DNA of 17,831 nucleotides from CAYLKS01 sp964384205 [NCBI: uncultured bacterium]. GTDB taxonomy: Bacteria; JAGOEH01. The position numbers and the translations under genes are program-made. The stretch covers positions 35,799 to 53,629 of the forward strand of contig CAYLKS010000014.1 of the NCBI GenBank assembly GCA_964384205.1, given 5' to 3'. Every line of letters begins with the position of its first letter. The first letter of the stretch is position 1. Shown piece after piece: positions 1 through 7,968 of this stretch. Below the pieces are notes generated by a model, which saw only the letters and a program-made list of their open reading frames with translations, searched no databases and was not told the DNA's origin.

Positions 1-2360
1 GGACCATCCTGGTTTGCAACCTCAACAATTGATTTAAGTCCAGGTGCAGGTCCTGAAACTTTTATTAATAAACCATCCATTATTGGCAAGTCATTTCCAC
101 CATTAATATCTTCTAATTGTGGTAAATATTCATCTAACAATAACTTATTTTCATCTAAATCTTTTACATTCCATAATAACTGTCCATAAGTAGCAGAGGT
201 TGTATCCTCGTCTAATTTAAAAACAATCTGATATTTATGACCTGTAATAGCCTCTGGATCAACTACTATTGCTTTTACAATACCATCTGATAAACCTTCA
301 TGTTCAACAGGAATTTCATCACCTGTTTTAGCATTATATTGAGTTCCTGGCACTTCTGCCTGTGGTGTAACAACTACAATAGGTTTGATATCTGATTCTA
401 ATGATGGTTCTGGAAAAGTAGGATCAGCATTATAATTATAAGCTGTTACAGCAAAATAATATTTATTGCCAGGATATAATGGTCTATCTTTAATATAATC
501 TCTGTCAATTGTAATATATCTTTGAATTCCATTATCAGTACCTTTTTGTAGCGGAACTTCTACTACATCGCCATAAGTTGCATCAAATTTTTTACCTCTG
601 ATAATTAATACATTGTTCACTTTATCAAAAGTTGCAATCAATTTACCCTGTTCTTTTGTAGCATTTGGTCCAGGCAATTGATACACATTATAACCTTCAA
701 AATTAAATCCCAAGACAGGATCATCTTTTTCTGTTTCTTTTACAGCATTTAAATCAAATCCCCAGTTTAAAGTAACGCTATTTTTAAAAGGAATAGCTTT
801 AACTTTTGGAGCAGCAGGTGGTTTTGGAATTGCTCTAAATAACTTATTAAAAATATATTGTGCAAAATCATCATTCATTTTAAGCTGTGCTACTGCATTT
901 CTATTATTACCACCAGCCTGATTAATAATACCACCAACAACAGCAACAACTACTTCCTGAGTATCACCAGGTGCAAAAGTAAAAGGACCTGTAGGCAATA
1001 ACATTCTTCTATCACCAGGAGGTAAATTTGTACCTAAACCATCAATATCACCCGTCATTAAGAAAGGATCACCATTTAATGGAAATTTTGTAGCATCTCC
1101 AGCACCTGGACCATATCCATGAGTAAAAGGTGCTGGATTATCAATATCATCATTAGGTAAATAACCTCTTAAAAGGTTATACCATTGTAAAGTACCTATA
1201 TATTGTCCTTGATCTGGATCGTCAATTGAAGAACCTGCTGCAAAATATGCAAAAGATGTCATAGGTAAATTTTTATAACCTACCCTATAAGATAAATTAA
1301 AAATAGCTGTATCAGTTTCTTCTCCAGTATAAACCATAGGACCCTGGAAAAAGTCATATCCAACAGCTGCAGGAGGAATCCCAAATGCTTCAAAATCTCC
1401 GTCTGAAGCATATCCATTATAAGCAAATCCAAGACTTCTTACAGTATCACAACCTGCTAAGTCATCAGAATAATTACCTAAATCAGGATCTGCCCATTGA
1501 CATACATACATTGAATCAATAGTATAAACTGATTTATTAATTAATTTATATTTCTTAAATAGCATCTGACCTAAAGTTGAATTAGGTTGATTGTAACTCC
1601 AAATAGTAATTTGCAACTCAAAACCAATAGGTTTAGAACCATATAAATAAGTTGTATTATCTGCATTCAAATCATTTAAAACATACCATATAACCTGATC
1701 AGCATTAGCAATGCCTGGCTCATCTACCTCAGGACCATCCCATTTACCATTACCATTTTTATCAACATAAGGTGCGCCAAGATCTACAGGCCATTCATTC
1801 CAGTCTTTCTCATATTGAGCCAAAACTTGTTCTTTCATCTCTTGTGTAACAGAAGCAAGCTTTACTCTATAAATATCAGCAGCATCCTGAGCTACATCAT
1901 CAGGAGTCAAAGTTTTCCAATCTTTTCTTATTCTATAAAGTCTTGCCCTTGAATCTCCTGGATCTACCGGAGTACCATCATCTTTGATCCATCCTGGTTG
2001 AACACCCAATCTATATGCAAAACCACCAACTCTCAAAACCTGATCATCATCAATTCTCTGGCCGTTTTGTGTTAAATAACCACCCCAGATAAAACCATCT
2101 TGAAAAATAACTCCAGCTGTTCCTTTTGGATAAATACCACCTGAATTACCATCAGGATCTTGTGCACTTGTACCATCATATTTGACCCAATAATTCCAGT
2201 TAGCTATATTAGCTTGAGTCCATACATATTTACCTTCATCGAGCCATTTTTTTAATATTGGATCATTTTTAAAAGCAGGATTCTGCTTCGCATAACTAAA
2301 GCTAAGCAAAACAAGTAGAGAGAAGATTAAAATACTAAAAGCCTTTGTACGTTTTATCAT
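1..2360 (-). CDS. Large secreted surface protein with FnIII-like domain (3' end beyond window)
   Basis: The frame is open from an ATG at 2360 to the window edge, giving 786 codons with no stop, so the C terminus is missing. An AGGAG Shine-Dalgarno (2367-2371) lies 6 nt before the ATG. Residues 1-24 form a signal peptide (basic MIKR, hydrophobic core, SYA|K). Residues 200-211 (DKNGNGKWDGPE) look like an EF-hand-type Ca2+ loop. The stretch around 460-478 (TFAPGDTQEVVVAVV) is wording I associate with large surface proteins of Ignavibacteria/Calditrichota-type genomes. From about 513 to 665 there is a fibronectin type III-like unit (PPAAPKVKAIP, NSVTLNW, FEGYNVY, YYFAVTAYN). The gene follows the TonB receptor by 35 nt, so it is probably cotranscribed and acts with it at the cell surface. 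It is not recognisable as SusD. A C-terminal sorting domain (for example type IX secretion) may lie outside the window. The substrate is unknown. Confidence 0.85.
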   Translation of the reverse strand, partial: MIKRTKAFSILIFSLLVLLSFSYAKQNPAFKNDPILKKWLDEGKYVWTQANIANWNYWVKYDGTSAQDPDGNSGGIYPKGTAGVIFQDGFIWGGYLTQNGQRIDDDQVLRVGGFAYRLGVQPGWIKDDGTPVDPGDSRARLYRIRKDWKTLTPDDVAQDAADIYRVKLASVTQEMKEQVLAQYEKDWNEWPVDLGAPYVDKNGNGKWDGPEVDEPGIANADQVIWYVLNDLNADNTTYLYGSKPIGFELQITIWSYNQPNSTLGQMLFKKYKLINKSVYTIDSMYVCQWADPDLGNYSDDLAGCDTVRSLGFAYNGYASDGDFEAFGIPPAAVGYDFFQGPMVYTGEETDTAIFNLSYRVGYKNLPMTSFAYFAAGSSIDDPDQGQYIGTLQWYNLLRGYLPNDDIDNPAPFTHGYGPGAGDATKFPLNGDPFLMTGDIDGLGTNLPPGDRRMLLPTGPFTFAPGDTQEVVVAVVGGIINQAGGNNRNAVAQLKMNDDFAQYIFNKLFRAIPKPPAAPKVKAIPFKNSVTLNWGFDLNAVKETEKDDPVLGFNFEGYNVYQLPGPNATKEQGKLIATFDKVNNVLIIRGKKFDATYGDVVEVPLQKGTDNGIQRYITIDRDYIKDRPLYPGNKYYFAVTAYNYNADPTFPEPSLESDIKPIVVVTPQAEVPGTQYNAKTGDEIPVEHEGLSDGIVKAIVVDPEAITGHKYQIVFKLDEDTTSATYGQLLWNVKDLDENKLLLDEYLPQLEDINGGNDLPIMDGLLIKVSGPAPGLKSIVEVANQDG

Positions 2361-2395
2361 AAACTACTCCTCTTCATATTTTACAATTGTAAAAA

Positions 2396-5300
2396 TTAAT
2401 ATGAAAATTTAATTCCAAACATAATTTGTCTTGGTTGTCCATACAAATCTCTTCCGGTCGCATCCCAATAAGCCTGTCTATTCTTCAAGTTAATCTTTTT
2501 ATACATATCAATATATCTTTCTCCACCGTATGCATCAATAAAAGCTTTTGATCTATCCGGTTCTGATAAGAAACCGTCATCCTCAGCACTACCAGTATAT
2601 GGATAAACATTTATAATATTCTTAGTATTTAACAAATTGTAAATTCTCACATAAGCTGTTAATTTATATTTACCAACAATTTTAAAAGATTTATCTAATC
2701 TTAAATCAAATCTATAAGTCCATGGAGTAGTTGAACTATTTAATGGCTCTAATGCTAATCTATTACGAGTATCCTCTAAATAATCAACACCTGCATCATA
2801 AGGACTAACCTGACCACCTGGAGGAAAATAAACTGTTGTGTATGGATGACCACTTGAGAATGAGAAAACAAGATTAGCTCCAAAATTTCTCATATATGTT
2901 ACAGGATCATTATCATCAAATCTATAATCAAGCATAATAGTTCCTCTATGAGTCTGTGAATAATCAAGAGGAGATACAATTGTAGGTTTCTGTGTTTTTC
3001 TATATGCAGCTGCATGGTAAGATGCTTCTGAAGAACCTGTACCTTCTGCTTTTGTTAATGTATAATTAGCCGCCATCTGTAATCTGTTTACTCTTCTCAA
3101 ATTAAACTGGAATTCCAGACCTTTTGAAGTTGAGAAATCTCCATTTCTAATATAATCATAACTTGCTATTAAAGCTCCACCCTCAGCTGTCATTCTATCA
3201 ATCTGAGTCTGGCCTTTAATATTTTTATAAAATCCTGCTATATCTAATGCTGCAACACTTCCTAATTGTTGTCTGAAACCAATTTCATAAGAAGTTGTAG
3301 AAATTGGGCCTATATTAAAACCAACTGGTGAAATATAATAATATCCACCTGTAACTATCTGTCTTCCATATTGAGCACTATTCCAGTAAATATCATTCAA
3401 TTCCGTCATCTGAACAAATTTTCCATACTGCATATAAAATACAGTTCTATCTGATGCAGGAAATGAAAAACCAAGTCTTGGGCTAACTTTAATTGTAGGA
3501 TCACGATCTTCCCATCCAGAATCAGCAATAATACCATTTTTCTCATCAACTGGCGGGTTCGCTGGATTCTTTAACTTTCTATCATCTGTATCAAAATAAT
3601 CAACTCTTAAACCTGCATTTACAATTAAATGTTTATATTCTATTTTATCCTGAATATAAAAAGCACCAAATGTTGGATGCTTTGCACCATCAAAACCTTC
3701 ATCCAATTCATTACCAAATTCATCATAACCATAAAAATTACCGAGATATTGTCTCCATTGCTTCATCAATGTATCATTTTTCATAACAGTATCTTTTAAT
3801 TCATCAATAGATTGATAAATTGGAACATATTTTACAGTGGAATCATCAACCTGGACAGTATCCACTCTCTTCAAAGATGCCAATCTCATAACACTTGAAG
3901 ATATACTATAACGTCTTATTGTATATCTTCTCATATCACCACCAACTTTTATTTCATGATATTTGCCGAGCTGTGATACAAAAGAGAAAGCACCACCTAT
4001 ATAATTCTGTTTTTCTAAAACATAATTTCCGAAAAATCTGGCACCATCTCTTGGGAAATTAAAACCATAAAACATATAAGGATAATCTTCATACCATTTT
4101 TTTCTATATCTTGCTTTTCCATTTGTATAATCAGCAACAGCCGCACTATCAGCCCACTTCCACCAGTCTGTATCAAACCAATCATCATGGGTTTCAGACT
4201 CTGTTGTAAAATAATTAAACTTTAAATCATAATAAGTTGTAGGACTCAAAACATGTGTAATAGTACCTGTTAATAATAAATTTTTATCAATCCAATAACC
4301 ATGCCTGCTATTTAAAATATTAAGCATTGGTGTACCATCGCTATGTGTCTTAGTCCAGTTATAAACCGTACTTAATCTAAATCTAAAAGGTTTAAAATCA
4401 TATAATAATGTACTATTTAATGCCCATCTATTTCTACTATTTCTTGGTGTAAAACCGTCTGGATATTCCATAACAGCAACTGTATCAGGATTCCCATCAG
4501 TAACTCTTGGATTATTTGGATTCATGTCAACTAAATTTTCAAATTTATAACCATAACTAAATCTTTTTCTGAAATCTCCTTCATCATGATTTTCAACAGC
4601 TACAAAAAACTTTAAATTCTTATTTAATAAAGGACCTCCAAAAGTGGCTGTAAAATAATGTTCTCTATATGAATATGTATTTAAAAATTCCTTACCTTCA
4701 TCTGCAAATTTATCAGTTTGAAAATCCAAAGAAAACTCATATTTATCAGTACCGGTCTTAAGCTGAGTCTTAACAATACCTGAATTTGCTCCACCATATT
4801 CAGCAGTATAACCACCAGCTAATACTTGCATTTCTTCAACAGCATCCTGAATAACATATACAGCCTGACCTCTGTTCATAGGATTAGTAATAGAAGCTCC
4901 ATCTAAATAATAACCAACTTCTTCTACACGGCCACCACGAATGTGAACTCCACCGTCCTGAACAATAACACTTGGCTGTAATTCTAATAATTCTCTTGTG
5001 CCTCTAACAGGAATATTAGCAAGCTGCTCAGCATCAACTCTTGAATAACTCTGTGTAATATGCTTTTCTACAAGAGGTTTTTCCGCAGTAACAACTACCT
5101 CTTCTCCTTGAATAGCCGTTTCTTCCAATTCAAAATTAAGTTCTGTTGTAACATCTGCAGAAACATAAATATTTTTATAAGTCATTTTCTTATAACCAAT
5201 AAGAGATGCTGTAACTGAATAAGTACCCACTGGAACATTCAAAATCACATAGTAACCACTCAAATCAGTAACAGCACCCATCTTTGTACCTTCTAAAATA

Positions 5301-5431
5301 ACATTAACTCCAGGTAAAGGCTCTCCACTTGCCTTATCCCTAATGATACCTTTTATTTTACCTGATGATTGCGCAAAAATCGATAGAGGCAAAGCAAACA
5401 AAACAAACAATAATATTAATTTTTTAAACAT
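2396..5431 (-). CDS. TonB-dependent outer-membrane receptor with carboxypeptidase-regulatory-like N-domain
   Basis: A predicted outer-membrane gated channel of 1011 aa that would import a ligand using TonB/ExbBD energy. Residues 1-21 are a signal peptide (MFKKLILLF...SIFAQ). About 24-105 is a carboxypeptidase-regulatory-like beta-sandwich (GIIRDKASGEPLPGVNV, GYYVILNVPVGTYSV). EEVVVTA at 110-116 resembles a TonB box. The plug lies at about 120-228 (VHIRGGR, YLDGASITNP, GGYTAEYGGANSGIV), followed by a beta-barrel rich in aromatic strands and ending in FSY, the expected aromatic C terminus. I chose the ATG at 5431 because GGAGGGGAAGGA sits directly before it and the signal peptide starts there. 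In-frame ATGs at 5461 and 5452 lack a ribosome site and would translate this Shine-Dalgarno as a GGEG linker. It is the first gene of an operon with the surface protein. A long structured leader precedes it. The ligand cannot be read from sequence. Confidence 0.95.
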   Translation of the reverse strand: MFKKLILLFVLFALPLSIFAQSSGKIKGIIRDKASGEPLPGVNVILEGTKMGAVTDLSGYYVILNVPVGTYSVTASLIGYKKMTYKNIYVSADVTTELNFELEETAIQGEEVVVTAEKPLVEKHITQSYSRVDAEQLANIPVRGTRELLELQPSVIVQDGGVHIRGGRVEEVGYYLDGASITNPMNRGQAVYVIQDAVEEMQVLAGGYTAEYGGANSGIVKTQLKTGTDKYEFSLDFQTDKFADEGKEFLNTYSYREHYFTATFGGPLLNKNLKFFVAVENHDEGDFRKRFSYGYKFENLVDMNPNNPRVTDGNPDTVAVMEYPDGFTPRNSRNRWALNSTLLYDFKPFRFRLSTVYNWTKTHSDGTPMLNILNSRHGYWIDKNLLLTGTITHVLSPTTYYDLKFNYFTTESETHDDWFDTDWWKWADSAAVADYTNGKARYRKKWYEDYPYMFYGFNFPRDGARFFGNYVLEKQNYIGGAFSFVSQLGKYHEIKVGGDMRRYTIRRYSISSSVMRLASLKRVDTVQVDDSTVKYVPIYQSIDELKDTVMKNDTLMKQWRQYLGNFYGYDEFGNELDEGFDGAKHPTFGAFYIQDKIEYKHLIVNAGLRVDYFDTDDRKLKNPANPPVDEKNGIIADSGWEDRDPTIKVSPRLGFSFPASDRTVFYMQYGKFVQMTELNDIYWNSAQYGRQIVTGGYYYISPVGFNIGPISTTSYEIGFRQQLGSVAALDIAGFYKNIKGQTQIDRMTAEGGALIASYDYIRNGDFSTSKGLEFQFNLRRVNRLQMAANYTLTKAEGTGSSEASYHAAAYRKTQKPTIVSPLDYSQTHRGTIMLDYRFDDNDPVTYMRNFGANLVFSFSSGHPYTTVYFPPGGQVSPYDAGVDYLEDTRNRLALEPLNSSTTPWTYRFDLRLDKSFKIVGKYKLTAYVRIYNLLNTKNIINVYPYTGSAEDDGFLSEPDRSKAFIDAYGGERYIDMYKKINLKNRQAYWDATGRDLYGQPRQIMFGIKFSY

Positions 5432-5522
5432 TCCTTCCCCTCCGAATATCATGTTTAACATTTTGGGATTTAAAAATAGGAAAATCTACCGAAAGAAAAA
5501 ATAAACAAATTAAAAACCTCAT
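5424..5522 (-). CDS. 32-aa leader ORF overlapping the TonB receptor start
   Basis: A small frame with a hydrophobic start (MRFLICLFFLSV) and a basic end (DIRRGRNV). Its TAA (5426-5424) overlaps the first codons of the receptor, whose ATG is at 5431-5429. Its ATG (5522-5520) follows a very strong Shine-Dalgarno, AAAGGAGGAGG, by about 10 nt. A closer ATG at 5530 reads ATG AAA AAA TGA and overlaps this start. The arrangement (strong ribosome site, short hydrophobic peptide, stop overlapping the next start) is typical of translational coupling or a regulatory leader peptide. It could instead be a chance frame: nothing in the peptide is recognisable. One extra A in the A6 tract would fuse the two starts as MKKMRFLICLFFL, so a decayed signal-peptide start is another reading. 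Confidence 0.4.
   Translation of the reverse strand: MRFLICLFFLSVDFPIFKSQNVKHDIRRGRNV
5432..5443 (-). promoter_or_regulatory. Ribosome binding site of the TonB receptor
   Basis: The minus strand reads GGAGGGGAAGGA immediately before the ATG at 5431, with GGAGG 7 nt from the start codon. It decides the start. It also lies inside the 3' end of the 32-codon leader ORF, so ribosomes ending there would arrive on this site. Confidence 0.8.
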
Positions 5523-5551
5523 TTTTTCATAACCTCCTCCTTTCCTTCGGT
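5488..5551 (-). promoter_or_regulatory. Possible leader hairpin covering a Shine-Dalgarno
   Basis: In the minus-strand RNA, ACCGAAGGAAA (5551-5541) can pair with UUUCUUUCGGU (5498-5488) in an 11-bp helix with a single G-U wobble. Further G-U and A-U pairs extend it toward the AAAGGAGGAGG ribosome site. The loop is about 42 nt and contains the starts of the mini-ORF and leader ORF. Such a helix would partly hide the ribosome site, and a ribosome on the leader ORF would melt it. There is no U-tract after it, so it is not an obvious terminator. Pairing was found by eye, without an energy calculation. Confidence 0.4.
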
Positions 5552-5572
5552 TTTTTTCAACACGATAAATTT

Positions 5573-5596
5573 CTAACCTTTCATCAACCTCCTTTG
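5573..5596 (-). promoter_or_regulatory. Strong Shine-Dalgarno with minimal ORF (MKG-stop) in the receptor leader
   Basis: The minus strand reads CAAAGGAGGTTG followed directly by ATG AAA GGT TAG. A near-perfect anti-16S complement therefore serves a three-codon ORF. It is one of three strong ribosome sites in the same 5' leader, and start-stop ORFs of this kind are known elsewhere to stall or recycle ribosomes. It may alternatively serve only as a ribosome loading site. Confidence 0.4.
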
Positions 5597-5656
5597 TTTT
5601 AGTTTCAATAAGATTAACAAAAGAAAATAATATCTTAAATAATCATTCATATAATT

Positions 5657-5684
5657 ATTTTATACTATTCTTCCTTATTGTCAA
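5657..5684 (-). promoter_or_regulatory. Sigma70-type promoter of the TonB receptor operon
   Basis: The minus strand shows TTGACA (5684-5679) and TAAAAT (5662-5657) with a 16-nt spacer. The -35 overlaps the stop codon of the upstream minus-strand gene (5681-5683). Transcription would start near 5650, leaving a leader of about 220 nt before the receptor ATG. Confidence 0.6.
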
Positions 5685-6730
5685 GAAAAAAATTTTTTTA
5701 ATATATTTTTGAAAAAATTTATAAATATTTTATCAGACTTTTCAAAAGTCACTACAAAACCATTGGTTATAAAATTGACATTCATCAGCTTTTGCAATCT
5801 ATTATTAAACACAAAAAAAAATTTTTTATTAAAAAATCTTTTATAATTAAAGTAAATATTTAAAGTACTTACACCCTTATTTATTAATAAACAATTAATT
5901 AGCTTATTATTTGAATAACATCCCTCTATCAAAAAATAATTATCAAAAAAAAATCTAAAAAAAAATTTATTATTAAATTCTACATTATTAAATATTTGTA
6001 AACTATTTTTATAATCAAAATTTAAAAAATTAAATGAAGTAAATTTTTTGAAATTTCTCCCATAATCTGATTCTCTATATAAATCTAATAAAAATTTTCT
6101 CATTATATCTTTATCATCAATAAAAATTAACTTACGTTTATAAATTCTCTTAACCTGCTTACAATGAGAAACCCACTTGTACTCCTCTTTTGAAAAATCT
6201 AAATCATCTTTTATATCGGAAAATATGACTCTATTTTCCTTCACTTCTCTATCAAACATCAAAGCCTTATTAAAAATTTTATAAGAATTTTTTTTCTTTT
6301 TGGATATAGCAACTCCTAAACTATCTGAATACATTTCAATTTTAATATCACTTCTATTCAAATTTTTATATAGAAATCGTAAAATTGCCCCTTCTCCTTT
6401 ATAATCATAATATAAAAGCAATCTAATTTTAAGGCCTTTCCACTTCCAAAATAGATGATTAGAATATGTATAAAACCGAAAACTTCCTCTAAAAACCAAA
6501 GGCTTTTGCCATTTCATATTATCCGCCACATATATTGATAATAATTTAGTATCATTCCTATAAAAATCCAATGATGTATTTGAAATTTTAAAAAAATATT
6601 GATTACTAATAGGAATAAAAATATTATTAAAATTATCAATATTATAATTTATATCAAATTTAGGTAAATTAACATGCTCATTCCATTCATATCTGTAATT
6701 TCTTAAATTCCTGACCTTTAATTTAACCAT
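5681..6730 (-). CDS. Hypothetical protein, 349 aa, unrecognised
   Basis: I do not recognise this protein. It has no signal peptide, no clear membrane segment and no catalytic motif I can name. The N-terminal half alternates short strand-like stretches rich in aromatic residues (KWQKPLVFRGSFRFYTY, HLFWKWKGLKIRLLLYY), suggesting a beta-rich fold. The C-terminal half is dominated by F, N, K, I and Y, partly an effect of extreme AT richness, and ends KNILKKFFS. The ATG at 6730 follows AAAGGGAT at a rather long distance (about 11 nt). A near-consensus promoter sits in the 97-nt gap upstream, so it is probably a single-gene transcript. Its base composition is more AT-rich than the receptor or mutase genes, which fits a fast-evolving or acquired gene. 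The long open frame, own promoter and Shine-Dalgarno support it being real. Confidence 0.75.
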   Translation of the reverse strand: MVKLKVRNLRNYRYEWNEHVNLPKFDINYNIDNFNNIFIPISNQYFFKISNTSLDFYRNDTKLLSIYVADNMKWQKPLVFRGSFRFYTYSNHLFWKWKGLKIRLLLYYDYKGEGAILRFLYKNLNRSDIKIEMYSDSLGVAISKKKKNSYKIFNKALMFDREVKENRVIFSDIKDDLDFSKEEYKWVSHCKQVKRIYKRKLIFIDDKDIMRKFLLDLYRESDYGRNFKKFTSFNFLNFDYKNSLQIFNNVEFNNKFFFRFFFDNYFLIEGCYSNNKLINCLLINKGVSTLNIYFNYKRFFNKKFFFVFNNRLQKLMNVNFITNGFVVTFEKSDKIFINFFKNILKKFFS

Positions 6731-6782
6731 AAAAATAATCCCTTTCTAAACTGAAATATTTTACCCTAATAAATACCTAATA

Positions 6783-6811
6783 AATATAATTGGAAAATAT
6801 TATAATGTCAA
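6783..6811 (-). promoter_or_regulatory. Near-consensus sigma70 promoter for the 349-aa hypothetical gene
   Basis: The minus strand shows TTGACA (6811-6806), a 17-nt spacer, then TATATT (6788-6783). It lies in the gap between the lipoprotein stop (6828) and the ATG at 6730, so the start site would be near 6776 with a leader of about 45 nt. Confidence 0.7.
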
Positions 6812-6827
6812 CAATAACATCCTATAA

Positions 6828-7937
6828 TCATTGAAGGTTTAATTTACTATTAATTTTAATCCCTTTTACCTCATTCAATAAGGGGTCTAAAAATCTTACC
6901 TTTAATGTATCAAAATACAAACTATCCATACCACACTGATTAATTTTAAAATAAAAATTTGCAATATTGCCAGAATCTCCAATAGGCAATTGCATATAAG
7001 AACCAATTGGATAAATAAAATCTAAATATAACAAAGACCAACTGGCAACCGCACCTACATGATCTGTTACAAACATAGGATTTTGAACACATTGTATTGG
7101 ATTATATTCAGCAACTTTCATCAAATCTCCTTTTTCAAAATTAGTATAAATCAGCTTATCCCCAGGAAAAACAAATTGGAAATCAACAACAAAAAGATTT
7201 TGTATATTTTGTACATAAACTCTGGCAACAAGAGAATCTGTTCCTGCAATTGTATCTGATTGAAATTTAATTACAGGATATGGATTAGTCACAAAAATAG
7301 AATCCCAATCCGATTGAACAAAATTCCCACAGTTATCTTCAAGATAAACTGTATAATGATATACTGTATCTGCAATTAAACTATCCACCTTAAACCAATG
7401 GACTGTTAAAGCAGAATCAATCTCTAATGTATCAGTATAATTTTGAGAAAATCCATACAATAACTTCAGTTTAGCAGGATGATCTATATTTACATAAAAA
7501 TAACAATGATTAGTAAAAGCTGTAATGTGAATTTTTTCAATAGAAGGTGATTCTATATCTTTTTCAGGAACATATAAATAAAATTGAGTTTCACTGCTAT
7601 CCGTAAATCCAATATTATACAATATAATTTTATACTGCAACGTATCATTATAAGTTATGTTATTAAAAGTAAAAAAATGCTCTATAGAAAAATTATTATC
7701 TATTAAAGTATCCAGACTTGTTACAGAATCTTTTGTCCACAACACTTTAACATAAGTTTTTACATTAGTAATTAATGATAACAAAAAATCTACACTATCT
7801 GCGCATGGATCAGAACCATCAGCAATTGTAATACTTTGCGATTCAATTTTAAATATATTATTATCCTTTTTATCTACTTTTGAACCACATACTATAAAAA
7901 TTAATATAACCAATATATATTTTAGTAATATCCTCAT
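6828..7937 (-). CDS. Envelope lipoprotein with FnIII-like and cohesin-like regions
   Basis: A 369-aa exported protein. The N terminus is a hydrophobic signal (MRILLKYILVILIFIVCGS) with Cys17 in an imperfect lipobox (F-I-V-C; G, A or S is usual before Cys). Residues about 129-215 resemble a fibronectin type III-like beta-sandwich (SPSIEKIHIT, VYHYTVYLEDNCGN). Residues about 223-369 resemble the cohesin-like fold (SLVARVYVQNIQNLFVVDFQFVFP, then YTNFEKGDLM). A cohesin-like domain can bind dockerins, but in non-cellulosomal bacteria it is often just a beta-sandwich surface module. It is the last gene of the rhomboid operon, 31 nt after the radical SAM gene and without a strong Shine-Dalgarno. A surface or periplasmic binding role is inferred; no enzyme motif is visible. 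Confidence 0.8.
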   Translation of the reverse strand: MRILLKYILVILIFIVCGSKVDKKDNNIFKIESQSITIADGSDPCADSVDFLLSLITNVKTYVKVLWTKDSVTSLDTLIDNNFSIEHFFTFNNITYNDTLQYKIILYNIGFTDSSETQFYLYVPEKDIESPSIEKIHITAFTNHCYFYVNIDHPAKLKLLYGFSQNYTDTLEIDSALTVHWFKVDSLIADTVYHYTVYLEDNCGNFVQSDWDSIFVTNPYPVIKFQSDTIAGTDSLVARVYVQNIQNLFVVDFQFVFPGDKLIYTNFEKGDLMKVAEYNPIQCVQNPMFVTDHVGAVASWSLLYLDFIYPIGSYMQLPIGDSGNIANFYFKINQCGMDSLYFDTLKVRFLDPLLNEVKGIKINSKLNLQ

Positions 7938-7968
7938 TTATCTTTACATCGACAACAATTAAAATTTT

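Noticed and set aside
1726-1761. EF-hand-like loop in the surface protein as a dockerin partner for the cohesin-like lipoprotein
   Set aside because: Only one DxNxNGxxD loop is visible, without the paired repeat and helix pattern of a type I dockerin, so a cellulosome-like interaction is not supported.
5452-5461. Upstream in-frame ATGs as the receptor start
   Set aside because: They lack a ribosome site and would place the strong GGAGGGG site inside the coding region ahead of the signal peptide.
5488-5551. Reading the leader inverted repeat as a Rho-independent terminator or known riboswitch
   Set aside because: The helix has a 42-nt loop and no following U-tract, and I do not recognise any known riboswitch core in the leader.
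5686-5699. A7T7 palindrome as a terminator or protein site
   Set aside because: It lies in the last codons of the 349-aa gene, has no G+C stem, and is expected in DNA this AT-rich.
7059-7259. 66-codon plus-strand open frame
   Set aside because: It lies wholly inside the lipoprotein gene on the other strand, has no ribosome site or recognisable sequence, and is a by-product of that gene's composition.
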